A stretch of 10,888 bases of DNA from Bacteroidota bacterium (GTDB taxonomy: Bacteria; Bacteroidota; Bacteroidia; Cytophagales; Cyclobacteriaceae), in contig JAEZGH010000078.1 of NCBI GenBank assembly GCA_023417065.1, positions 1 to 10,888 of the forward strand, given 5' to 3'. Of this stretch, positions 1-6,259 are shown in pieces. Under the pieces are notes generated by a model that was not told the DNA's origin, did no database searches, and worked only from the letters and a program-made list of their open reading frames with translations. A program made the position numbers and the translations under genes. Numbering within the stretch: position 1 is the stretch's first letter; every line of letters begins with the position of its first letter.

Positions 1-1979
1 GATTCCAGGAGTGGATCCTCGGGCATCAGCAATGTGAGCGAAGAGAAATTGTGTTCATTCGCAAACAGGCCGAGGTGTTCAAGTGCTTTTTCGGTATCGT
101 TGAGATACACATAATACATCGCCAGATGCAGATGTTTATAGCGGGTTTTACTCTCATCCGCGAACTGTTTGTATTCTTTCAGCAATCGTTCTGCTTCCTC
201 GGACTTGCCCAGTTCGCGGCATACCGCGGCCATCGTCAGAAACTCGTGCCTGAAGATATCGAGCTGATAGGTCTCGCGAAGTTCGAGGAACCTCCGGTAG
301 TACCGGTAGGCATCCTGATACTCGCGATTGAAATAGGAAACCTTGCCTAGCTCCTGCAGCATGTCGATGCGGTTGGTGTCCTGCCTGAGGATTTCCAGCA
401 ACTCGCGCTTCGTTCGTGACAGGTCGCGATGGTTCATATAGCGGATGTATATCCGCAGGTAGCCCGAGTATGGATTATAGGGGTTCAGCGCTATCGATTT
501 ATCAGCGTGAAGCAAAGCCTCATCAAAGAACCCCGCCTGAAACAAGGCGTTGCTTGCGTGCAGATATTTGAAACTCGACGTCGCCGAGTCCGGCGAGCCT
601 ACATCAAGCTGAACACCGCGCAGCGAGTATTCAAGATACTTCTCGGTATTCGGCATCCGCATGTTGTAGAACTCCGACAAAAAGTCGAGCACGAGTCCGG
701 ACGTGGGGTTGTATTCAAGAGCCTTCTCGAGATACGGTATCGCTGATTCGTATTCATTCTTATGAATGTAGTACAACGCTTTGGCTACCAGGCTCTCGCC
801 TAATGTGGGGTCGTGAAGCCACGCTTTATCCGAGAGGCTGCTGATCTCTGCTCCATATCGCTTTTCCGCCTGGAAGATATCGAGGTAGTAGTACACCATG
901 GTCATCGTCGCGTATGCCAGCGCAAACTCATTGTCCAATGCAATTGCTTTTTGAAACAACGGCAGCGACGCCCTCATGCTTGCACCATCCGACTTATAGA
1001 ACAGATCTTTAGCGCGCAGAAAGTAGTCGTAGGCCTCGGGGCTTTTCGTGGGAATTTTTGCAATACGTTTTGCTTCCTCCGGCGTAATGAAGACGCGGAT
1101 TTCGCCGGCAATGTCTTTTGCGATCTCCTGCTGAAGTTCAAAAATATTCTCTGCGCTCCGGCGGTACTGACGTGACCAGAGATGCTTGTCGGCGACCCCA
1201 TCAATCAGCTGAATATTTAACAGGATCTGATTGCCGATCTTCTGGCCACTGCCCTCAATGAGATATTTCACGTTAAGTTCATCGGCAACTTCAGGGATGG
1301 CCTTCATCGTATTGCGATACTTCTCCGCGGAAGTCCGGCTGACCACTTTCAGATTGCCGATAGCCTGAAGGTTGTTCAACGTCGCTTCCATCAGGCCGTT
1401 CATCAGGTACACATTAGAGGAATCGTTGCTGTCGTTTTTAAACGGCAGCACGGCAATGGATTTCTCTTCGTGCCCGTTCCGTTCTGCTGGTTTGAAAAAG
1501 AAATACCCCGCGACGAGCAGAATTATGAGGGCTGCAATCACGGATGGGAGTACCCATCGCGACCGGCGGTGTTCCATTTTGGGAGACGGCGTTACCCGAA
1601 CCTCCTGCGATTCCTCGCCGGCAGGTTGTTCAGCTGGCGTTGCCATTTTGCCGACCTCGCCGGGTGAGTAGCCATAAAATTCGCGGAAGCATTTGATGAA
1701 GTACGACGTGCTGCTGAACCCAACTTCGTGCGACACTTCGGAGACATTGAGTTTTGCCTCGCGGAGCAGTTCCATCGCCCTCTTCAGGCGCGACTGACTG
1801 ATCAGCTGGCTCACCGACAGGTTCGTCTCCTTCTTCACCTTTCTGAGCAGGTTCGACCGGCTCATGTTCATCTGCGCCGCAAGTTCCGACACTCCGAAGT
1901 GTTCGTCACCCAGATTGGCGTTTACAACCGTCGTCAAACGCGTCAAAAAATCCTTATCCACCGAAGGCGAGTCAGACAT
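1..1979 (-). CDS. Membrane-spanning AraC-family regulator with TolB-like and TPR regions (3' end cut by window edge)
   Basis: I translated 659 codons from the ATG at 1979 with no stop before the window edge, so the C-terminus is missing. Residues ~18-110 form an AraC-type double helix-turn-helix (first HTH around SELAAQMNMSRSNLLRKVKK; second ending EVGFSSTSYFIKCFRE followed by YGYSPGE). A linker leads to one hydrophobic helix at ~142-162. Residues ~173-295 resemble the TolB N-terminal/FlgO-like domain (SIAVLPFKN, YLIEGS, LWSRQY), and ~310-659 consist of TPR-like helical repeats. The topology, with N-terminal DNA-binding domain in the cytoplasm, a single membrane span and a periplasmic sensor, resembles CadC/ToxR one-component regulators. 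It is divergent from the ankyrin lipoprotein/acyltransferase pair, which are its most likely targets along with its own promoter. The domain calls are by eye; the ligand is unknown. The related family usually ends a few dozen residues beyond this point. Confidence 0.9.
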   Translation of the reverse strand, partial: MSDSPSVDKDFLTRLTTVVNANLGDEHFGVSELAAQMNMSRSNLLRKVKKETNLSVSQLISQSRLKRAMELLREAKLNVSEVSHEVGFSSTSYFIKCFREFYGYSPGEVGKMATPAEQPAGEESQEVRVTPSPKMEHRRSRWVLPSVIAALIILLVAGYFFFKPAERNGHEEKSIAVLPFKNDSNDSSNVYLMNGLMEATLNNLQAIGNLKVVSRTSAEKYRNTMKAIPEVADELNVKYLIEGSGQKIGNQILLNIQLIDGVADKHLWSRQYRRSAENIFELQQEIAKDIAGEIRVFITPEEAKRIAKIPTKSPEAYDYFLRAKDLFYKSDGASMRASLPLFQKAIALDNEFALAYATMTMVYYYLDIFQAEKRYGAEISSLSDKAWLHDPTLGESLVAKALYYIHKNEYESAIPYLEKALEYNPTSGLVLDFLSEFYNMRMPNTEKYLEYSLRGVQLDVGSPDSATSSFKYLHASNALFQAGFFDEALLHADKSIALNPYNPYSGYLRIYIRYMNHRDLSRTKRELLEILRQDTNRIDMLQELGKVSYFNREYQDAYRYYRRFLELRETYQLDIFRHEFLTMAAVCRELGKSEEAERLLKEYKQFADESKTRYKHLHLAMYYVYLNDTEKALEHLGLFANEHNFSSLTLLMPEDPLLE

Positions 1980-2012
1980 AAAAACAGGGTATCAAACCGC
2001 AATCACAAACAC

Positions 2013-2047
2013 CAAATCTAAAGCGAAAAGGGGGCTTATGCATCAAA
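2013..2047 (-). promoter_or_regulatory. Candidate Bacteroidota promoter for the AraC-type regulator
   Basis: On the minus strand TAGATTTG (2020-2013) matches the Bacteroidota -7 consensus TAnnTTTG exactly. A TTTG at 2047-2044 could serve as the -33 element, separated by 23 bases, at the long end of the usual range. The match lies ~33 bases before the regulator's ATG, giving a short leader. Sequence match only; no transcript start is known. Confidence 0.45.
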
Positions 2048-2091
2048 ATTGCTATCGATGCGTCATAATTTATATCGAATCCCGCAAAATT
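2038..2091. repeat. Three phased near-direct repeats in the divergent control region (candidate operator)
   Basis: ATGCATCAAAATT (2038-2050), ATGCGTCATAATT (2058-2070) and ATCCCGCAAAATT (2079-2091) match the first unit at 11 of 13 and 10 of 13 positions and are offset by 20 and 21 bases, about two helical turns. The second and third copies are also both preceded by TATCGA. Unit 1 overlaps the candidate -33 box of the regulator gene and the others lie behind it. This layout is what AraC-family activators bound in tandem on one face of DNA would need, so the likely binder is the adjacent regulator. That assignment is inference. Confidence 0.4.
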
Positions 2092-2124
2092 GACGGTTTT
2101 GGGCGCAAAGGTGATTAACCGTCA
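2091..2124. promoter_or_regulatory. 8-bp perfect inverted repeat upstream of the ankyrin gene
   Basis: TGACGGTT (2091-2098) and AACCGTCA (2117-2124) are perfect inverted copies separated by 18 bases. The element lies 63 bases before the preferred ankyrin start, abutting the third phased repeat. No T tract follows, so it is not a terminator. It could be a dimeric operator for the plus-strand genes. The binder is unknown. Confidence 0.3.
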
Positions 2125-2187
2125 GTTCCTCTACCCGCGTTCTTTACACCATCGAAAAAAATGAACGAAAACCAAAAACACACACAC

Positions 2188-2769
2188 ATGAAACTTTTCA
2201 AAATCACCTCTCTGACAGTATGCGCCCTAGTTGCTCTGCTCCTATTTGCTACATCGTGTAACGTTAAAGACAGCAGCGCAAACGGAGGTATTGAGGCAGG
2301 AAAGGACACAAATGCAGCCGATGTCGACCTGCACACAGCGGTGGTCAGCGACAACCTGGAAGCCGTCAGGAAACATATCGAAGCCGGTGCCGACCTTAAC
2401 CAGCGCGACCCGTTCGGCGGGTCAAGCCCCCTGATCAGCGCGGCCGTGTTCGGGAAAACTGAGGCGGCAAAACTTCTGATCGATGCAGGCGCCGACGTGA
2501 ACTTCCAAAACAACGACGGATCGACACCGCTACATTCAGCAGCTTTCTTCTGTCGCCCCGAAATTGTCGAAATCCTGCTTGAGAAAAGCGCAGACAAGAC
2601 CATCCGCAACAAGTTCGGAGCGACGCCCTATGAGTCTGTCGCCGCACCGTTCAGCGACGTGAAAGATGCCTATGATATGATGGGACAAATCCTTGCACCG
2701 ATGGGACTTAAACTCGACTACGACTACGTGCGCAAGACCCGTCCCGAGATCGCTGAAATGCTGAAGTAA
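2188..2769 (+). CDS. Ankyrin-repeat lipoprotein
   Basis: Starting at 2188 gives 193 residues beginning MKLFKITSLT, a lipoprotein signal peptide with a hydrophobic stretch and a lipobox-like ATS|C at Cys24. An in-frame ATG at 2161 would add nine polar residues ahead of the signal, so 2188 is preferred. After a short linker come about three ankyrin repeats at residues ~46-141, with typical cores such as EAVRKHIEAGADLN, AAKLLIDAGADVNFQNNDG and STPLHSAA. A divergent capping region and a C-terminal tail follow. The mature protein should be anchored to a membrane, facing the periplasm, and act by protein binding; no catalytic residues are expected. The next gene, for a membrane acyltransferase, begins 31 bases downstream on the same strand and is probably co-transcribed. 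The partner of the ankyrin surface is unknown. Confidence 0.9.
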   Translation: MKLFKITSLTVCALVALLLFATSCNVKDSSANGGIEAGKDTNAADVDLHTAVVSDNLEAVRKHIEAGADLNQRDPFGGSSPLISAAVFGKTEAAKLLIDAGADVNFQNNDGSTPLHSAAFFCRPEIVEILLEKSADKTIRNKFGATPYESVAAPFSDVKDAYDMMGQILAPMGLKLDYDYVRKTRPEIAEMLK

Positions 2770-2800
2770 TTATGACCATCACCACCATCCCCTTACAATT

Positions 2801-3904
2801 ATGAAAACACTGAATCGCCGATATGATATTGACTGGATCCGGGTTGTTGCAATTGGACTGCTCCTGGTTTACCACGTCGCCATTTGTTTCCAACGCTGGG
2901 GCATCATGATTGGATTCATCACCAACGGAGAATCCTGGGAATCGCTCTGGTTTCCGATGACCATGCTTAATACCTGGCGCATTCCGTTGCTTTTCTTGGT
3001 ATCGGGAATGGGCGTCTACTTTGCGATGGGGAAACGAACTCCCTGGCAGCTTCTGCTGGAGCGCGGTCGCCGTATTTTCATTCCGTTTTTAGTGGGGGCA
3101 GTCACGATAGTGCCCCTCCACCTCTACCTGTGGCGAATGCACTATAATATGGATGCGAAATACGTTCCCGGTCCGGGGCACCTTTGGTTTCTTGGGAACA
3201 TCCTGGTCTACACGCTTGTGCTGTTGCCTTTGCTGTACTTCCTGAAGCAGAACGAAACAGGGCGGATGGTCACCGCGTTGAAAAAGATGCTTTCGACACC
3301 GTTAGGACTACTGCCATTCTCGGCGCTGTTCGTGGCTGAAGTACTCATGGTCAAGCCAATACCCTTCGAGCTGTATGCGATGACATTCCACGGCTGGGCT
3401 ATTGGCTTCATTGCATTCCTCACGGGATTTTGTTTTGTTCTTGCGGGTGAAACATGCCGGGATATGCTCATCAAATGGCGTTGGGTGTTTCTCGCGGTCG
3501 CGGCAGCATTGTTTGCTTTCCGAATTGGGCAACTTCCGGCATCGACAGGTTATCTCGTTGCCATTGAGTCGAATGCCTGGGTATTCACCGTGCTGGCCTT
3601 CGGAGCGAAGTACCTGAATCGTCCCGGGCGCGCTCTCTCCTATCTGAGCGCTGCTGCCTATCCGGTATACATCTTACATATGGTGTTCATTTCCGCCGGG
3701 GCAATGCTATTGTTCCCGCTTGGGATGGATGTGAGACTCAAGTTCGTGCTGCTACTTATGTTCACACTTGCCGGATGCATGGTCACTTACGAATTCGTCA
3801 TCCGCAGGTTTGCCGTTACACGTTTCCTGTTAGGACTGCGTCCGGACCGGACAAACATTGCGGCGGAGACTGCCCCGAATCAAGTCAGTGTTCAAAAGCA
3901 GTAA
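2801..3904 (+). CDS. Acyltransferase-3 family membrane protein (OpgC/OafA-like)
   Basis: A 367-residue polytopic protein with about ten hydrophobic helices. The N-terminus (YDIDWIRVVAIGLLLVYH) has the acyltransferase-3 (PF01757) pattern of a conserved Arg (R14) in the first helix and a His (H25) at its end. Further family-like elements are IPLLFLVSGMGVYF at ~61-74, the GRRIFIPFLVG segment, HLWFLGNILVY at ~127-137, and the C-terminal YPVYILHMVFI. Members transfer acyl groups from the cytoplasmic side to glycans, glucans or lipids outside; the N-terminal pattern is closest to the glucan biosynthesis protein C-like group. The substrate cannot be read from the sequence. It follows the ankyrin lipoprotein by 31 bases and is closed by a strong terminator, so the two form a probable bicistronic operon opposite the AraC-type regulator. 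Confidence 0.9.
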   Translation: MKTLNRRYDIDWIRVVAIGLLLVYHVAICFQRWGIMIGFITNGESWESLWFPMTMLNTWRIPLLFLVSGMGVYFAMGKRTPWQLLLERGRRIFIPFLVGAVTIVPLHLYLWRMHYNMDAKYVPGPGHLWFLGNILVYTLVLLPLLYFLKQNETGRMVTALKKMLSTPLGLLPFSALFVAEVLMVKPIPFELYAMTFHGWAIGFIAFLTGFCFVLAGETCRDMLIKWRWVFLAVAAALFAFRIGQLPASTGYLVAIESNAWVFTVLAFGAKYLNRPGRALSYLSAAAYPVYILHMVFISAGAMLLFPLGMDVRLKFVLLLMFTLAGCMVTYEFVIRRFAVTRFLLGLRPDRTNIAAETAPNQVSVQKQ

Positions 3905-3916
3905 AGTTCAACAACG

Positions 3917-3966
3917 AAGGGAGCGCACATCCGATCACACGGAAGTGTGTTCCCTTTTGATTTTTT
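3917..3966 (+). terminator. Rho-independent terminator of the ankyrin/acyltransferase pair
   Basis: The arms 3917-3932 and 3941-3956 form a 16-bp stem with one A-A mismatch and two G-U pairs around an 8-base loop, followed by a T-rich tract (TTGATTTTTT). It begins 12 bases after the acyltransferase stop. The T tract is on the plus strand only, so it serves that direction. Confidence 0.8.
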
Positions 3967-4007
3967 GAAGTTTATAAGCGTTGTGGTGGACTACCTGTGT
4001 ATGTCGC

Positions 4008-4436
4008 CTAAGCGCCTTCACATTCCCTTTTCAGCGACGCATTCATCAGCATAAATCCCTGGCGGGTTTTCTCCAGCGCGCCTTTCATCAGGGCGACAAG
4101 AATTCCGCTGAAGTTTTCGCCGTGGATGAAGCGGGTACGATCAGGGGCCAGTTCTTCAAGGATGAAGTAATGTTCACCATCGAAGATGCCTTTGATTCCC
4201 AGTTTGCCCCGCCATCTGAATTCCCGTAAGGGATCAAATTTCAGCACGACCGGTTTAAAGGTCATGCCGCCGCCATCAGGAGGTTGGATTTTCACAACGA
4301 GGTTCTTCCCCACCGTTTTTTCTCCGGTGATGGATTTGATAAATGGATTCCAGCGCGGGTGGTTGTCGAAGTTTGTAAGTACAGACCAGACCTGTTCAGG
4401 GCTGGCGTCGATCAGAATTTCGGTTTCTATCTTCAT
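4008..4436 (-). CDS. SRPBCC/START-like domain protein
   Basis: A 142-residue protein starting MKIETEILIDASPEQVW, the usual opening of SRPBCC (Bet v1/polyketide cyclase-like) proteins: a first strand, then the ASPEQVW...L helix and the characteristic NHPRWNPFI motif at about residues 27-35. The rest alternates strands and ends in a long helix (LVALMKGALEKTRQGFMLMN), completing the helix-grip fold that encloses a hydrophobic pocket. The open frame continues upstream to 4496, but the internal ATG at 4436 fits the family start. Such proteins bind small hydrophobic ligands; no specific ligand can be named. It lies downstream of the dehydrogenase on the same strand with a 138-base gap, so co-transcription is possible but not certain. 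Confidence 0.88.
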   Translation of the reverse strand: MKIETEILIDASPEQVWSVLTNFDNHPRWNPFIKSITGEKTVGKNLVVKIQPPDGGGMTFKPVVLKFDPLREFRWRGKLGIKGIFDGEHYFILEELAPDRTRFIHGENFSGILVALMKGALEKTRQGFMLMNASLKRECEGA

Positions 4437-4574
4437 AAAAATGCCGCCGCAAGATAACACATACTGAAACCGTTGCAAACGGCTATTGGCACTCACGGCA
4501 GAAGTTTGTTATCCAACGGAATGCAGCCCGATTCTGTTGCCCTGGCAGTCATGGAAAATGGTAAATCGGCTGTC

Positions 4575-5531
4575 TTACCCGATACCCTCCCTCAGCACCA
4601 CAACCTTGCCCCGTGTACGCATCGCTTCGATGTAGCTTATCGCCTGGGGCGTTTCTTCAAATGGAAACGTTTTGTCAATGGCAACTTTGAGCACGCCGTT
4701 TTGAACCCATGCTGCCAGTGTGTTGAGGTCCTCCGTATTCATGTCGGCGGAAAACTGCGATAAAGGAAAATTGCTCAAAGTCTTGCGAAGCATCAGCTTC
4801 ATCATATGACTCAGGTTAGTGTAGCCTAATACCACACCACGGTGGCCCATCCGGCAATAATCGTCATGGTACAGATTTCCATTCGTATCCACCACCAGAT
4901 CGTATTTCCCCCTATGAGCATGAATACTTTCCTTGTCGTAAGCGATCACATGATCTGCGCCCAGTGATGCAACGAACTCCTCATTCTTCGACGAACACAC
5001 AGCGACGACGCGGGCACCGCGAATCTTCGCGATCTGCACAGCAATATGCCCCACACCTCCTGACGAACCATTGATAAGCACGGACTCGCCGCGTTGAAGT
5101 TTACCTTCATAGATCAGCGCCTGGAGTGCGGTCAGTCCGGCGATTGGCAGGCACGACATCTCCGGGAAAGCTGTCTTTGATGGCATCGCTGCACAGACTG
5201 TTTCAGGGACGGAGACAAATTCAGCAAAAGCACCGCCATCGAGACGTGAGCCAAACACCCGGTCACCCACCTTGAACCACGACACTTTGCTTCCTACCGC
5301 TTCAACGATACCTGAAAAGTCGGCGCCGGGTATCCTCTCCCTGGGCGACAGCAGTCCGAATTTCAGTCGCGCGAAATATGGTTCACCCCTGAGAATATGC
5401 CAGTCTGCGGGATTTATTGAATTTGCGACAACCTTTACGAGAATGTGATCATCTTTTAATGAAGGCTTTTCTACTTTGTCTAACTGAAGAACTTCAGGAC
5501 CACCATACCTGTTCCTTGTAAATGCTCTCAT
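4575..5531 (-). CDS. NAD(P)-dependent medium-chain dehydrogenase, quinone-oxidoreductase type
   Basis: 318 residues starting MRAFTRNRYGGPEVLQL, the standard opening of the zinc-independent MDR branch (quinone oxidoreductase/enoyl reductase-like). The N-terminal GroES-like fold carries NSINPADWHILRGE (~38-50), PGADFSGIVEAVG (~68-80) and GDRVFG (~89-94). The Rossmann fold has the glycine-rich NGSSGGVGHIAVQIAK (~154-169) for NAD(P) binding, and the C-terminus ends RTRGKVVVLREG. The cysteine/histidine zinc ligands of classical alcohol dehydrogenases are absent, as expected for this branch. It probably reduces a quinone, enone or aldehyde with NADPH in the cytoplasm; the substrate is unknown. The length is normal and no damage is seen. 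Confidence 0.92.
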   Translation of the reverse strand: MRAFTRNRYGGPEVLQLDKVEKPSLKDDHILVKVVANSINPADWHILRGEPYFARLKFGLLSPRERIPGADFSGIVEAVGSKVSWFKVGDRVFGSRLDGGAFAEFVSVPETVCAAMPSKTAFPEMSCLPIAGLTALQALIYEGKLQRGESVLINGSSGGVGHIAVQIAKIRGARVVAVCSSKNEEFVASLGADHVIAYDKESIHAHRGKYDLVVDTNGNLYHDDYCRMGHRGVVLGYTNLSHMMKLMLRKTLSNFPLSQFSADMNTEDLNTLAAWVQNGVLKVAIDKTFPFEETPQAISYIEAMRTRGKVVVLREGIG

Positions 5532-5752
5532 CGCTCAGCGGCGACCTCCGGGCGCACGAAGCTAATAGACAAAGGATACGTGGGGGGATTTGAGGAATTG
5601 TTTTTTATCACTCGAACGGTATTTAAAACTATGACAACCTGAAGGCCAAGGTCCGGGATTACGTCTGGCGATCATCTGTTTATCAATATAACTATTCTTA
5701 GCGAGCTGGAAGTCATCAGGTAGCAATAAGTTCCGGCTTTTATCTAAAAGAG

Positions 5753-5781
5753 AAAAAAAATGGTCCTTCGTTGAGAGGACC
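5753..5781 (-). terminator. Rho-independent terminator left behind by the phospholipase gene
   Basis: Read on the minus strand, GGTCCT (5781-5776), an 8-base loop and AGGACC (5767-5762) form a hairpin followed by A and eight T's (5760-5753). It lies 22 bases after the stop of the phospholipase C-terminal remnant. The sequence from 5532 to 5752, between this terminator and the dehydrogenase start, holds no gene or clear promoter that I can support. Confidence 0.75.
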
Positions 5782-5802
5782 GCTCCTGGCAATCGGTTGC
5801 AT

Positions 5803-6106
5803 TTACTGTTTCTGCGGCAACGTCCTGCCCATATACGGATCGGAGGTGCTGTCAACACCCGATTCAAGTCTGCCTGCATAACGCGCGATAGGTATTCTGT
5901 CGTGGCCGTCCATGATGGAGAAATCATACAAAGGAGCGGTTCTCCTGCATGAGCATCACCACGTGCTCCGCGTCGTAAAAGGTTGTTCCCGGATCGGGCG
6001 TAATCGCAAATGCTTTCTGAATTGAAGACGGCAGCGTTGCCCATGCTCCTGTTCCTCCTGCGAGCAGCGCAGCGCGTTTCAGAAAATCTCTCCTTGAATG
6101 ACTCAT
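5803..6106 (-). pseudogene. Phosphocholine-type phospholipase C remnant with internal deletion
   Basis: From the ATG at 6106 the frame reads MSHSRRDFLKRAALLAGG, a Tat signal (RRDFLK), then ITPDPGTTFYDAEHVVMLMQ and ENRSF, the start of the bacterial phospholipase C/acid phosphatase catalytic domain (PF04185), normally followed by DHYFG. Instead one Val and a TGA (5926-5924) follow. In the next frame, from 5931, the sequence reads LYDFSIMDGHD...ARYAGRLESGVDSTSDPYMG and stops at 5803. This is the typical extreme C-terminus of the same family (the PF05506-like domain, usually WYDF...RFAGRVETG...SDP.MG). About 59 N-terminal and 42 C-terminal codons remain of a family usually ~800 residues long, so most of the gene was deleted and the join is out of frame, near 5928/5929. 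The product would be an exported stub without a catalytic core. The native terminator survives downstream. Confidence 0.85.
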
Positions 6107-6259
6107 GATGTTGGGATCGTGCCCATTCAAGGTAGGAAAATTCGTTGTTCCAACCATCAGTTGAACATTGATCTTGTCGCGCCGAAACCGATCTTCCTCA
6201 CCACTGTATTTAGGCGATTCAGAAAGGATTCATTATTTTTATATACTCCCGTCTCCCCT

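Noticed and set aside
51..2118. Several plus-strand open frames of 65-120 codons
   Set aside because: They lie opposite the continuous AraC-type regulator gene, which has clear domains; their translations look like antisense shadows.
2115..2612. A 165-codon minus-strand open frame
   Set aside because: Antisense to the ankyrin gene; the sense strand has a signal peptide and ankyrin repeats, the antisense none.
4437..4574. Start of the SRPBCC gene at 4496 instead of 4436
   Set aside because: The extra 20 residues do not resemble the family, whose first strand begins at MKIETEI.
5532..5700. Promoter for the dehydrogenase, for example TATCCTTTG on the minus strand
   Set aside because: The spacing inside the -7 motif is one base too long and no -33 element is convincing.
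5562..6044. A 160-codon minus-strand open frame across the phospholipase region
   Set aside because: It reads across the deletion junction and through the terminator in a frame that matches neither phospholipase end; its protein has no recognisable features.
6220..6250. Promoter for the kinase gene around TATTTTTA
   Set aside because: Only a partial -7 match in an AT-rich stretch, with a weak upstream TTTA; not distinguishable from chance.
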